Positions 12,070 through 23,594 of a stretch of 64,000 bases of DNA are shown piece by piece. The DNA is from Spirometra erinaceieuropaei (Eukaryota; Platyhelminthes; Cestoda; Diphyllobothriidea; Diphyllobothriidae). The stretch lies in NCBI GenBank assembly GCA_902702965.1, contig CACRXP010000030.1, positions 886,898 to 950,897 of the forward strand, in the 5' to 3' direction. The position numbers and the translations under genes were made by a program. Position 1 is the stretch's first letter. The number at the start of each line of letters is the position of its first letter. Under the pieces are notes generated by a model, which saw only the letters and a list, made by a program, of their open reading frames with translations, did not search any database and was not told the DNA's origin.

Positions 12070-12274
12070 TGTGGCGACTAGCCACCCTGACTGGTCTGGC
12101 GTCATTGTTCAAGACCTCGCTGCCTCAAGGTCATTCACCCCTTGCAGCGAGCCGTCCCAGACGAGCTGACCTGAAGTCACACGGCCAACAGCTCGGGCAT
12201 ACCTGCGTCCGCGCAGTCGCACCTGCCCATGCGGCCACTTGAATGCGCTCCACCCCCTGCAACCAGCAAAAACG
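12070..12274 (+). repeat. 3' LTR, truncated
   Basis: Matches the first 200 bp of the 5' LTR (TGTGGCGACTAGCCAC through ccctgcaaccagcaaaa) with scattered differences. The match stops abruptly at 12274, where PLE-2 sequence with an inverted repeat begins. Confidence 0.75.
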
Positions 12275-12282
12275 GTTGTCAC

Positions 12283-12379
12283 CTCTTACATGGATTTTGG
12301 CCTTGACTTCAGCGAGATCCAGCCACACATCTAAATTCGATGAAGTTAAGGCCAAAATCCATGCAAGAGGTGACAACCG
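12283..12379. repeat. Short inverted repeat at PLE-2 junction
   Basis: The arms cggttgtcacctcttacatg... (12283-12322) and their inverse complement (12340-12379) are about 40 bp long with a 17-bp spacer. The right arm is the genuine PLE-2 coding order (KAKIHARGDNR); the left arm is an inverted duplicate. Confidence 0.85.
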
Positions 12380-12880
12380 CGTGAGCCGGGAGCTACTGGA
12401 ATCAGGGTTCACTGGCCCCCAATGCATGAACAAGTGCAACGAACTTCCCCTTCTATACCCGATGCTGAGACTTCGCATAGGCGGAGTCATTAGCCACGCG
12501 AGGAACGAACAGTTGAACACTCGTCCCAACGCCAGGTTCGTTGGGTCGGATCGTCGAGCAACCATTACACCAACATACAACGCACGTGATGAGGTTGCAG
12601 CAATTAACGACGCAAATGTCGGTCATCAAACAATTAGCACGTCAAGCGAAATAATCCCTGATGTAGAGGGTGGGGGAGTCGTGAATATTCATTAGGTAAC
12701 TCGGAGGCATGGTGACTGCATCCTTTAAATACTGCAGCCCTTTGTGCATGAACTATCGGTATCTGCTAGTGGCTTCTGAGGATGGGTTAGAGCAGTGATC
12801 CGAAACGTCAGGCGAACGGAGCTCTTGTTCCAGCAATTGTGTCTCCTTCCTCACGACTGCCTCCTGGGACTCGTCTCTTC
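12330..12880 (+). mobile_element. PLE-2 fragment (nuclease C-terminus and tail)
   Basis: The frame KFDEVKAKIHARGDNRVSRE, then LLESGFTGPQ, is the C-terminal part of a GIY-YIG nuclease domain and matches 30826-31000. A hammerhead-like motif follows at 12772-12813, and then the family tail gctcttgttccagcaattgt. The N-terminal half of the domain and the reverse transcriptase are absent. Confidence 0.7.
12772..12813 (+). ncRNA. Hammerhead-ribozyme-like motif in PLE-2 tail
   Basis: GCTT, CTGAGGA, T, GGGTTA, loop, TGATCC, GAAA, CGTC, AGGC. Position 7 of the CTGANGA core may vary. Stem II GGGTTA/TGATCC still pairs at six positions (two wobbles), although its inner closing pair changed from C-G (copy at 2160) to A-T. 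That is a compensatory change. Stem I is GCTT/AGGC. Confidence 0.6.
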
Positions 12881-14639
12881 GCTTCTACTCACGTTACGTC
12901 TTTCACCCGTGGCCGCGCCACTTGAACTGATAGACGGGAGCGCAGGCCTAGATCCCATCGCATTTAACCCCTCTATAGTGTGCATACCTTCCACTGGTGT
13001 CTTTTACCTTCTCGACGAAAGGGGGACTGAGTCATGGTTATTGTGGGGGTTAAGGTACGCCCACCATTTTCGCGGAGCCATGTCGTACCTCTTCGGAGAG
13101 TTCGGTTCAAGTACCAAGATAAACGTTCGCGACCACACGGACTTGGTACAGAAAACGATGAGAAAGAGGAGATCCCATTTTTAATGAACATCACAGTGCT
13201 CGGACATAACGAGTGAAATAGGCTAGTTTACGGACTGACCATGAAAGATGGACGGCTGTACGAGATATCATGCAACCCGAATCACGATCACACTCGCGCT
13301 ATTTCGCGACGCCTGTGTACACAAACCCATCACGCCATTACTGTGTTTCCATTAATCTACGCACGGTTTTAGGGAAATGAGTCTTGATTGTTTTACTTAC
13401 CGAATACCCGCCTACCTTTCTTGTGACCTGTCATGCCAACACTTCATTATCTACACACTCAGTACCATTTTCGGAAATCGGTTACTGCCTTCTGAATTAA
13501 TTCATGGATATTGGGTTTCCGACGACCTGGCCCCACATATCCATGCTAAATTGATGGGATTGTTAAAAAACGCCCGTCTAGACGTCCTAGAATGTTAACT
13601 ACATTCAGACGAGTAGGAAAACTGGTATTTCGTGACCGAAGTCTTAACTGGGGTATAACGACGAAATTACTTATGCAGCACTATGGAGCAGGGGCTGTGA
13701 AATAGCAGTGCGTTTTCCGGCTATCCTCTCTGGTCAGATGAATTTTTAATGAAGAGAGGAAATAAGTCGTCGCGTGCAACTTGCGCGCACCATTTTCGCG
13801 CTGTGGTAGGTTCGGCAAAAAATAAAATTTCGATGTCGTATAGCTACCCGCCAAAGGTCAGAACCGAGGATATCGATCCTACAGGCCTGATTAAACGAGG
13901 TAAAATCCGCAAAAAGCACCAAAAGTTCGTATAGGCACACGGCCTTTTTGTTTAACTGCACAGAAAACCTATTATGTATAGACTGAGCGGAACGAAATTC
14001 AAAGGACAGGCAAATAACGAACAGGGCTCTAAAAATAGAACGAGAGTTGCGAAAATATGGTTAACAAGTGGTTAATTCTTTAGTATTTGGAGACACGGTA
14101 CAATCAATAAAGAATGCAAATGGGAAAATCAGACAAGCTGCAAGCAGTGTGGTTTTAAAAATGATGGAAGGCAAATAATGCGCGTGACTAAACAAATATT
14201 AATTTAGATGTACGATCGCACAATTAAAACCCCATTACATAGCACATGAGGAAAGTGAAACCCATTTGAAGAAAATGCAAATAATGCCAGATGTTAAGGA
14301 CATATATGTCCAGGAGTAATGAAGATCAGATTCAGCAACTGCATCTAAAGATTTGTGTGAATGGGCTCCTAATTCTCTATCAAATGCCTAGGGGACCTTA
14401 AGCAGACCATGCGAATGATAACAAAAACAGACGTTGTGGTCCCTAATTACATCCAAATATGCTCAATATATTTATTGCGATAGATCGAGTGAAAAAAAGT
14501 TTCCTAACATACGGCTGTGACCCGGTAGTGTACGAAATCGTAAGAGGTCCAAATCCAACATCAGCTAAGAATTTAAACTTTCAATATAATGCGAATGAGA
14601 AGGATACTACAAGTGCCCAATATCGGTAGTGCGATGTGG
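12881..14639. other. Unassigned
   Basis: Small frames only. The start of the stretch (ctcgtctcttcgcttctact at about 12870) is still PLE-2 tail, shared with 34.84 kb. I see nothing else that I can name. Confidence 0.4.
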
Positions 14640-14850
14640 AGTAAAAGTCACCTCTCCAGACAGTATAGCATGTTTGTCATACAGGATCTGCCTGTTCGGA
14701 ATCCATGCTGGGAATCGGAAAGCAAATGGTTTTGTTCAAGGAACTGCACTAATCGCTGCTTTATTATTTTCACCATAATTTTGCAACAAACGGAGGTGAT
14801 TATGGAGAAAAAAATAAGGCAACAGTTAATGCAGTTCCGCGGGGTATAAC
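14640..14850 (-). pseudogene. Non-LTR reverse transcriptase fragment
   Basis: The minus strand encodes IITSVCCKIMVKIIKQRL, then VQFLEQNHLLSDSQHGFR and TGRSC. These match the conserved NYRPISLTS...LSDSQHGFR blocks of non-LTR reverse transcriptase, just before the catalytic palm. The catalytic FADD motif is not included. On its 5' side the frame abuts, at about 14850, the sequence that also forms the centre of the 15.7-16.4 kb palindrome. Confidence 0.75.
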
Positions 14851-14852
14851 TA

Positions 14853-14925
14853 AAATAAGAGTCGCGGTAAAAATGGATCACGAAGATAAACCAGCTACTT
14901 AGATTCAGTCAGTAGCCATATCAAG
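14853..14925 (+). repeat. Third copy of the 16-kb palindrome arm
   Basis: aaataagagtcgcggtaaaa through gattcagtcagtag repeats the inner part of the right arm at 16062-16125 with few changes. The similarity stops after about 70 bp. Confidence 0.85.
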
Positions 14926-15676
14926 CGAATGTAACCATGACTGGTTGCGTCGGAAAACATTAGTCTTGCATATCAGCTCATCCTCCCTGTCCTACTCGTA
15001 AATTCATTTATAAGTTCCTGTCAAAGTTCCATGATCTCTAAGGACACTATCCATTCAATAACATGAGATCGGGATAGTTACCCAAGTTACTGGAAATTTT
15101 AGAGCTTGGTTAAAAAGTGTTACAGCAGTCATTGATTTAGACGGAGAGGTGATAACATAGTCAATTTGACAATTAACTATGTTGCAGAACAGTGTTTTAC
15201 ACTTATGCAGAAGAAAAGTTAGTAAGAATGCCATCCGCACCGCTGGAAATCTATTGCGCTTCACAACTTGGTGAGGCATTTGGTGTCTGCTCAATGGCAT
15301 TTATAGTAGGACTAACTAAATGTGGTGTCTAGTTTCCTCTTATTAAGACAGGTAGTCTTGTAGTAAAAACACCACTCAGTATAGAGACACAAAAATCTGA
15401 AACAAGTGCACGGTGCTGCCCGATAAAGAGCAGGATTACCCGGTCGCCAGTCGGTCAGTACGGCGTATTTAAATTTTTGGCGATTACAGTACAGAGCCTT
15501 TTTAACTTACTCCCGGTCATGTTTGTCCTGGGATTACAGGAACATTCGGTACGCAAAACTGAAGTTCGGACTTCAACTTGGTTAGGAAAACTACAGGAGG
15601 TCGGCGTATCTATTGCATGTTTGGAAGGTTGTGCTTGATCGGACAGGCGATTGTCAGCTGGCACCTTTTACCGCTG
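14926..15676. other. Unassigned
   Basis: No frame or repeat recognised. Confidence 0.35.
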
Positions 15677-16425
15677 CCTCCCCTCCCCCCCCAACTCGGG
15701 ACAATCCATAATCCTATTTTTGTCTCACCTAGATCCGCTTCACTAGCAATAGGAAGTGTCCGAGTTTTCTAGTTCTCGACATTCTAAAGTTCTTCCTGGA
15801 TGTTCTCGTCCTCTGTGTCGATGTTATCTACACTAAGCTATTAATGGTAGTTGACGTTAATGTACTAGCCTCTTGACTCCAATAGCCTGATGCGCTGTCG
15901 ATGTCAGATTGGCTCCTGGCAAGCATTTATCGGGCTGGGCCGATTCAATGCAATGTCTGCACATTATTTTGATAGTAAGTCTACTGACTGAATATAAGTA
16001 GCTGGTTTATCTTCGTTATCCATTTTTACCGCGACTCTTATTTTTCGTCAAACTAAAACTTAAAAATAAGAGTCGCGGTAAAAATGGATAACGAAGATAA
16101 ACCAGCTACTTATATTCAGTCAGTAGACTTATTATCAAAATAATGTGCAGACATTGCACATCGGCCCAGCCCGATAAATGCGTGCCAGAAGCCAATCTGA
16201 CATCGGCAGCGCATCAGGCTATTAGAGTCAACAGGCTAGTACATTAACGTCAACTACCATTAATAGCTTAGTGTAGATAACATCGACACAGAGGACGAGA
16301 ACATCCAGGAAGAACTTTGGAATGTCGAGAACTAGAAAACTCGGACACTTCCTATTGCTAGTGAAGCGGATCTAGGTGAGACAAAAATAGGATTGTGAAT
16401 TGTCCCAGATGGGGGAGGGGGGTGC
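15677..16425. repeat. Large near-perfect palindrome
   Basis: The left arm (about 15677-16045) and right arm (about 16062-16425) are inverse complements over roughly 365 bp, with few mismatches and no large gap. They are separated by a 16-bp spacer (16046-16061). No coding frame. The arms are too similar to be old, unlike the surrounding repeats. Confidence 0.95.
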
Positions 16426-16429
16426 TCGG

Positions 16430-16934
16430 GGGATATTCGGTGACGTGTTAAAGTAGGAACCGAGGATAAGACTCTGTTAGACACTGGAAAAATAGTATTT
16501 GCATTTTGTTAGTGGTTTTGTGCAAGTTGCGAGGGCCAAGCAGTTGACAGTGTACAGCGAGTTGTTGGATACGCAACCAGTTTAAGAATGTGAATTCAGT
16601 AAATATGAGCATTCCGGGCAACTCTCAATTTTAACCCTATCGCCAAGCCTAGTTTAAACACCAACTGAAGTTGACAATCCTGTTAACGGACAGTTTGGTG
16701 GCTTCCAAGCGCTGCAGTAATGCAATAATTTTAATCTACCCTAACGATATAAGTAGTAAGAAACAAACAATAAAAACTGACAGTGTGGTGACTTGAGGGG
16801 TCTGTTACTTTAATTTTAACGGCAGCCTAAAATCAGGCTAACAAAAATCGGTGAATCATAAGAAATAGCTAGGAAGAAGGCGACGCAATTGCTGGAGCGA
16901 GAAGACCATCCACAGGTGCAGATGCGGGTACTTG
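16430..16934. other. Unassigned
   Basis: AT-rich sequence with nothing recognised. Confidence 0.35.
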
Positions 16935-18280
16935 ACACGTGGTCCTGAGACTCCGCACCAAAAAGACCAGTAAGGAGCACGATTCCTTTCAATACGTCCT
17001 GGATGGGCAGCCCCTTTCGAATGTTGTGGAACAGAAAGACCTCGGCGTCCTTATGACCTCCTCGCTGAAACTATCATCACAGTGTCAAACGGCAGCCAAA
17101 TGTCCGATACGGGTGCTATTTGCGCTGAGGCGAGAATTTGTGCAGACCGATAAAGGGCTGTTGGGAAAAACCTATGGGATATTTGTCCGGTCTCACTTAG
17201 AGTATGCAGTCCAGGCCTGGCCACCGTGGTTGAAGAAAGATTATTAACGAATAGAAAGAGTACAGGCGATGGCTACGAAAATAGTCATCTGCCTTACGAA
17301 ACCAGGCTGACCGAATTAAATCTGTGTTAGGGGGCGCTCACCGATCGTTCATACGGAATTCAGTCGTTCCGTTGTGCCTTATGGACTCTCTCTCGAGCCC
17401 AACAAGCAGCCGCACAGCGGCGCATGATATACAGGCAGAATGGTATTGCCGACAAAGACAAGGGAGACTGGAATGGCCATTTCTGGCTTATTAGCCGTCG
17501 TCAGCCAGCCATACCCAAGCTCGAAGTGTGGAACACCCGAGCCTCGAACTCGCGACCTGTTGGTTTGGAAGTCAACGCCTCTACTCACCGGGCCACGAGC
17601 CCGTTGCCTTGTCGGTTTTTCGATCGGGACAAGGTAACGGGCTCGTGGCCCGGTAAGTAGAGGCGTTGACTTCTAAACCAACAGGTCGCGAGTTCGAGGC
17701 TCGGGTGTTCCACACTTCGGGCTTGGGTATGGCTGGCTGACGACGGCTAATAAGCCAGAAATGGCCATTCCAGTCTCCCTTGTCTTTGTCGGCAATACCA
17801 TTCTGCCGAATTAAATCTACTTCCTCTCAATTGCAGGAAAATGCGCGGCGATCTCATTCAAACCTACAGGATTGTCAGAGGTCATGAGTGCGTCCTAGAT
17901 TTTGATGAATTCTTCGAATTGACCGGGACTGACCGTCTGCGTGATCATCCCTTTAAACTTCAGAGGAAGCTGGCTCACTCCGACGTCCGACAAAACGCCT
18001 TCTCTCACAGGGTCATTGGCGCATGCAACGGACTCCTGGTGCGGTGGTTCTTTCCTAAACTGTCGAATCCTTTATGTGTAGACTAGATGATCATTTGCTG
18101 AGAAACTACTGTACGTATAGTCATGATTGTTTTAGCGGCGGCAGTCTGCGCCTGACTCAAACTTACCGGTAACTTTTGAATTTCCACATTTACTGATGTA
18201 ACAGTCGATTATATTTCTGTTTATCGATATGACTAGGGAGCTCAAGGGCGAAAGCCTCATTCCCTTAAAAAACTGATTTA
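16935..18280 (+). pseudogene. Non-LTR retrotransposon 3' part, interrupted by a SINE dimer
   Basis: The left half (16939-17323) encodes QKDLGVLMTSSLKLSSQC and then FVRSHLEYAVQAWPPWLKKD. The right half (17806-18090) encodes MRGDLIQTYRIVRG..., then GTDRLRDHPFKLQRKL and FSHRVIGACNGL. Together they match the 5.9-6.5 kb copy in order. The break at 17323/17806 is filled by the SINE dimer and bounded by a 13-bp duplication. Stops and frameshifts in both halves show the element is dead. The 3' end lies near 18270. Confidence 0.85.
17324..17805. mobile_element. Family B SINE inverted dimer with 13-bp target duplication
   Basis: Two family B units lie head to head. The minus-strand unit is about 17324-17612 and the plus-strand unit about 17625-17805. 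Their arms are nearly identical over about 180 bp. The pair is bounded by CCGAATTAAATCT at 17311-17323 and 17806-17818. The host LINE reads continuously across when one copy is removed. Each unit has an A box (GGCCCGGTAAGTAGAGGCG-like) and a B box (GGTCGCGAGTTCGAGGC). Confidence 0.9.
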
Positions 18281-18608
18281 AACACGTGATCATCTGCCTT
18301 GGAGATGTTCCAGTCCTCGGCTTTGTCCTCGGCACCCATGACTGCCGTAATAATTACTTGAAAATTCAGCTCACCAGTGCGGTCACCGATTTTTCGATGC
18401 CAAAGACAATAAACTAGACGGACATTTATAAGTCCGAATAGTTAGCTGTCGTGGAGAGAAACGTTTGGATTCGTTAACCGAATTTGATGCGTCTGTCAAA
18501 TATGAAGACGGCTCCCGATGCAATTGACAGAACGCGTACTAGCAGTCGGGAGTAATGATAAAAAGTCTCAGGTCGCGGCTCGCTTAACAATTTCACAGCA
18601 CCTTTACG
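18281..18608. other. Unassigned
   Basis: Nothing recognised between the LINE end and the next MITE. Confidence 0.35.
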
Positions 18609-18610
18609 TA

Positions 18611-19532
18611 CAGTAGGTGGGCTAACTCATGAAATGTCAGCCGACGTTTTGAAATGCGTTTCCGTTTAGAAAAGATTAATTAAGTAGAGTTGTAAAACTA
18701 ATCATCATGCAGCATAATTCTATAACAATACAGACTGCATGCAACAGATACACTCTGCAAAAAATGACAAATTACGCAGCCTGCACTTTTCTCATGATTT
18801 TCGATGCCCTTAAAGTGCAATTATATTACATGGAAAACATGCATAAACATATTCAGTCTTTTACGTAATCGGTAGAAAATAACATCTTCCCATTTTTACT
18901 TGGTTTTTAAAAGCTTTCCGAATTCGCGAGTAATCTTGAACCCGCTCTATCGTTATACTTGGATTAGGGGTTTCTAAACTACAAGCCGTATATTTTCCAT
19001 GTACGGAAAACCACACATTTCTCTACGGCATTAAAGGGGGACCATAAAGGGTTCAAAAAATTTAGCAGTGGATTTGATCCGTATTGTTGACTTTACGAAC
19101 CACATTGGTAAATGCGGAGACATGACGATTTATGAACGGCCATTTCACAGTATTTAAGTCCCACAATAAGAAACTTTTTTAAACCAAATTATACCCTCTC
19201 TTTGAGTATAAAATTGGAAAAAGACGCCATTTTCTACCGAGTGAGCTAAAGAATGAATATTTTTATGCATGTTTTCCATAACTGACTTTTTAAAAGCATC
19301 GAAAATCAATGAGGAAAGTGTATGCTACACAAGTAGTCATTTTTTACCGAGTGTATTTTATGCATGCAGCCGGAGGGGAGTTCATTCGAAAGCCGGCATC
19401 CTGAGGTAATTGGGTTATTATAGAATCATCTTATGGGCTGACTAATTTTGCAACCCTACTTAATTAATCTTTTCGAAACGGGATCGCATTTCGAAATTTC
19501 GGCTGACATTTCATGAATTAGTCCACCTACTC
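18611..19532. mobile_element. Foldback MITE, subfamily 2
   Basis: Starts CAGTAGGTGGGCTAACTCAT and ends with the diverged inverse (gtccacctactc), flanked by TA at 18609-18610 and 19533-19534. Inverted internal blocks are easy to see, for example ctcatgattttcgatgccct at about 18790 against its inverse near 19295. No transposase. Confidence 0.85.
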
Positions 19533-19534
19533 TA

Positions 19535-20189
19535 CAAGGTGACCAAAACGGTCGCAAGAGGCGAAAAGCCGTGAGAGCGAAGAGCTGCTTAAGCAGGCAG
19601 GAAATCAACAAATAAAATGAAAAAACCTCACAATTAACAAGGAAAAGGGTAACGCTGATGGGACAGTAAGTCGATGAACAGTGCATGATCATGGCGAGTA
19701 GAAGGAATTTTTTGTATTCTATATAATCTGAAAATACGTATACCACAGAGGAAATTTACAGTGATGTACGTCCGCACGATGTTTGTCAGAACACGCCGTC
19801 TATGCAAAAATCCTTAGGCTTAAGTTCGTACTACAGTCTGCATTAGTTTGTCGGGACTTGCGGCGTCTGGACTGTCCTGAATTAAATTAGTGATGAGCAG
19901 TTGACAGTATTGACGGTCTGATTCTCTTGACGCAGTTGCATCTGAGACAAAGTTACGTTCCGGGAAACCACCAATGAGCGCCAAAGAAGATGATCTGCAA
20001 GGCCCTTGCGTGTATAGAAGTCCCGGTCTTTCATTTAAGAGCTTCAACAAGGACAAGGATAGACTAATCAGAGGAGTTTCTCTACGTATGCGAAGGACAG
20101 ACTAGCCTCGAATCCCAGCATTCACTAAAGCTAACTACGCAACTTCTACCTCTCCAATTCAGTGCTAATGCATTGCAACTGCGTTCTAA
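19535..20189. other. Unassigned
   Basis: The small minus-strand frames here (19456-19746 and 19820-20056) have no recognisable domain, and the first runs into the MITE. Confidence 0.35.
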
Positions 20190-20900
20190 TCCGATGAATA
20201 GCTGCACTTTCATAAGGATTTTCAAACAAATGCCAAACGAACCGCAAAAACCACCACATTGACCGCCGAAGAGAAAACCTTGTTCCTCAAAGTCCCTTTC
20301 CAAGGAGACGCTGCAAGTGAACTCCTAAGAAGACGCCTTGGCCAAGCTGTCTCGAGAACCTTCCCAGCAGCAAGGAATCGCATATCATTCTCTACTAACC
20401 CTATTTTACGCGGAGAAGGCAAGGATAGGCTGCCACCTCAGACCGTCCCAATGCGCATCCACTCATTCACTTGCTTTTGTGGAGCAGGTTGTGTTGGTCG
20501 TACGAGTCGGCGCCTTTCCAAAAGAATACGAGAGCAACTTCCCGCATGGCTGGCAAAATGTCAAACTCGTAGGATAGACAGCGCTATCCTTGCGCATGCA
20601 GTGGAGTCAAGGCATCGTGTGGACCCCGCTGAATCATTTCGTGTGATTTATAAGGTCCCCTCGAGCTACCCTAAGCTACTGGGCCAGCGCCTGTTAGCAA
20701 GAGCAGAAGCGGTCGCCAGCAGGTTACGAAAACCGACCCTGTGCGCCCAAAAGAACCTTGTTCAGGCTCCGCGCTTATCGTGATCAAAGGTTGACTAATC
20801 ACATACAACTTTCTGCGCCCTTCTGCTCTTGCCTAGCCTGTATTTCCAAAACTAACTTTCATCGATTTTTTCACTTACTGTGAAGGAGGAGTGGGTGCGA
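20190..20900 (+). mobile_element. PLE-1 3' part (GIY-YIG nuclease and tail)
   Basis: The frame at 20259-20783 gives a TAEEKTLFLKVPFQGDAAS linker and then FCGAGCVGRTSRRLSKRIRE, the GIY-YIG domain. The second motif is degenerate (CVG for YIG). HAVESRHRVDPAESF follows, and a C-terminal LLARAEAVASRLRKPTLC. Stop at 20781. The untranslated tail (acaactttctgcgccc, then gctcttgcctagcc) matches 45818-45950. The reverse transcriptase part is missing, so this is a 5'-truncated copy. Confidence 0.85.
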
Positions 20901-21639
20901 TGGATGCAATGCAATTTCACTATTATCATAAACTCTTTCTTCCGCAAGTCACCAAGTCTTGGTCATTGTCGTTTTCCACGGCCAGGATATGTGTTATCCT
21001 TGCAAATAGATGAAAGAACAGTTTGATTCCGACTATCAGGGAGTTTCGGAATAGTTCTGACCCTCGAGGCATTATGTGCTTTTCAATCCCATGCTTTGTC
21101 TTGTTTAATTTCCGTGCAAATTAATACGCGAACTTACAGTAACTCCTCAGACAGACCTTTTCGGGCACAGTCGGAAAGTTGATATGAATATTTGGCCTGA
21201 AATTCTTCAGCTACTGCGGAATAACAAACCGCCAACAGGCTGCTAGTGGTATAGAATTATGTGACTATTTACCATACTGACAATGCAGGTAGAAGCTTCT
21301 ACCTGTGTTGTAAGTATGGTAAATAACTACACAATTCGATCCCATGATTCAAATGATGTGGTTTATGAAGTCCTTCTTGGCACAATCGCATTTATAATTA
21401 CAAGCTGTAACATAGGAGTGTTCAAAGTGTGAACACATCAAATGTCATCGGGGCTTGTTAAAAATGCCTGTTTGCCCAGCCTGATCCAGGAAATGAAGGT
21501 GGCGGGCAGCAAAGAAAATTTCCTTGCAATTCAACTGGTCGGAAGGTTCGCACCCGAAAGCCAACAGGTTTTGTCCGCCGCACGTCTGGACTGTGTTTCC
21601 TTACTCTCTCAGTCTGATTAAAAAAAGATATTTTATACT
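20901..21639. other. Unassigned apart from a small palindrome
   Basis: Only the perfect-centre palindrome at 21251-21340 stands out. Confidence 0.35.
21251..21340. repeat. Zero-spacer palindrome
   Basis: Two 45-bp arms meet at AGAAG|CTTCT (21295/21296) with no spacer and match at about 85 percent. They contain tttaccatact and its inverse. Confidence 0.85.
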
Positions 21640-22685
21640 TTAATGCTTACTTACATATTTCAGTCAATGATTTCTCAATTTAAATGCCTCACGAACGCCG
21701 ATATTTGACACACCCAATATATCACTTGCAGATGCTGAATTCCTGGCATCTCTCCATGGTTAGGCTTGCATAAGCGCCAGCCCCAAAGGGCGAAAATTTA
21801 TTGACAAACAATCGTAGGAGGCGCGCCTGTGAGAGGACCCAGTGAAACCTGGCTGTAGCAGTTGGTTAGGACATTTGGGGTATTTTGGGTGTGTGTGTGT
21901 GTGCCATTATATACCTTAACTGGACAGTTGGCAGCAATGCCAGATGAACAGCCTACGCCGTCTCTAGCACTAGAGAAACTTCGTGCCGATGTGAATGTTT
22001 GTTTGCCCCTCAGCCCAAACTACGTGCAGGGCTGCGCCTCACCCTTCTGGGCCGTAAGGATTGTTTGCGTCTGTTATGTCGTGAGTTAACAAACCATGTT
22101 CATCACAGCCTGGTATGCACTGTCAGTCCTCGGCCTGTAGGTACGCATGCGTTCCCGCTGGGTATAGAGGTTGTGTGCATGCTTACCCTGTCATCCTCCT
22201 ACTTCTGACCCGTTATTTTGTTGTTACGGATTAAAATCCTGGCCGAGTGTTTGTTTGTTGTGGACCAGGGAGTGTAGTAGTATGCCTAGATGCGGGTTCG
22301 GCCGTTCCAATCACCCGCGTCTTCTCATGCCTCCGGTCTTCTTGACTGTGTCTTGAAACCGAGCCCAGGTGGGGCAGGAGCGAGTGAGGTATATGCTACG
22401 CGGGTCCGCTCCCATTATTAACCAATCCACGTGCAAGTCACCGTGCCTGCTTCACCTGGCCGTGGAGCACACGGTGGACATCTTTGGCGTCGACGGTCGA
22501 ACTGTCGCCTGTCATCGTCGTCGTCGGTGATGGTTTGACGACGTGGAGTCCTGAGTACACGGCGTGCAATAATTTGCATGTTTACGGTTTATTGACGCTC
22601 CCTTCACTTGATTCGCCCTCTTCGTCGTAACTTGCATGCGCAGCAAGTAGTAAAGTTTGACTGACAGAACTCCTCATTTCTAAGT
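21640..22685 (+). repeat. Long duplicated unit, first copy (halves P and Q)
   Basis: Half P (21640-22110) contains ccagccccaaagggcgaaaa, aggaggcgcgcctgtgagag and a GTGT microsatellite. Half Q (22140-22685) is a family C repeat copy. The same halves recur at 24130-24640 (P) and 23595-24120 (Q). No coding capacity beyond chance frames. Confidence 0.8.
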
Positions 22686-22689
22686 GTTG

Positions 22690-23590
22690 TCATTGGTGCT
22701 GGGGCCTTTCAGGAGGTGCTTCAATTCAACAACCTTTGAGAAGGGAATCCTCTGTCGCGAATACTATTTTAACAATATGATGAGGTCCCAGACTAATCGG
22801 CTGCTAAAGTAACTGGGTCTTGACTGCTACGCCATGCTCCAGCAACTCCGGGCTTAAGTAGTTCATGAAACCATACTGGGATGTGATTAAGTGGTGGAGG
22901 AGCTTTTTGCACACCCGTGTCTGAGACACTTCACTTGCGATATCAGCCCTTTCCTGGAGTTCTGCCTGGCTACTCTGTAAATTCCGACGTTTCTAATAGT
23001 CTACGGTTCTTTTCCTGAATGGTAATTCTCTGTAGATTCCAAGTCTAGACGAAGACATCTCCTTGCACCTAGGCGTAAGGAGCATATGTGTGTTATTGTT
23101 AAAGCCACCCGGCTTTATGTCCCATAAATCAACTCATTCCGATTATGATCACATGAAAATTGTGTTCGGCAGTTTGATCTACTTGGAGAGTAAAACTCCA
23201 GGTGAGTTAGATGAAGAAAGCACTGGACTTAGAGTGATTAATATTCCACTGAACGCGGGCTCAAACTCCAGACGAGCCAACAAACGAGGTTACAGTATAA
23301 CTAACATTGACAGTTGACAGAGTACAAATTGCCATTCCAGTGTCCCTGATTTTTTTCCGCAACATTTCTATATTTAGAGTACGGCTTTTAGGTGCTCACA
23401 AATCTCAGTCGTGTTGTCATTTTCAAATGTTGGTTGTACCTCATAGTTTCGGATGGGGTGTGCTTTCCTTTAGTCCATGGATCGAAGACAAATATACTCA
23501 TTAGCCCTATCGGTGCATCACATAATGGCTTTCGGGTTATTGCGGCTGTTTCTGCTGTCAGGGGTGCGCATGTCATCGTTTTAACTATCT
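22690..23590. other. Unassigned
   Basis: Unique-looking sequence between the two duplicated blocks. The frames at 23063-23317 and 23388-23619 have no recognised motif. Confidence 0.35.
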
Positions 23591-23594
23591 GTCC

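Larger units (their letters stand above)
10877..12274 (+). mobile_element. CsRn1-like Ty3/gypsy element, internally deleted
   Basis: The 5' LTR (10877 to about 11373) is followed at once by a tRNA-Trp primer-binding site. About 680 bp of internal DNA come next, then a second LTR start at 12070 that is nearly identical to 10877-11077 and is cut off at 12274. The internal DNA is far too short for gag-pol, and its small frames are not convincingly gag. The end just before 12070 may be the pol terminus, but I could not confirm this. tRNA-Trp priming is the named feature of the CsRn1 clade. A dead, internally deleted copy flanked by PLE debris on both sides. Confidence 0.7.
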
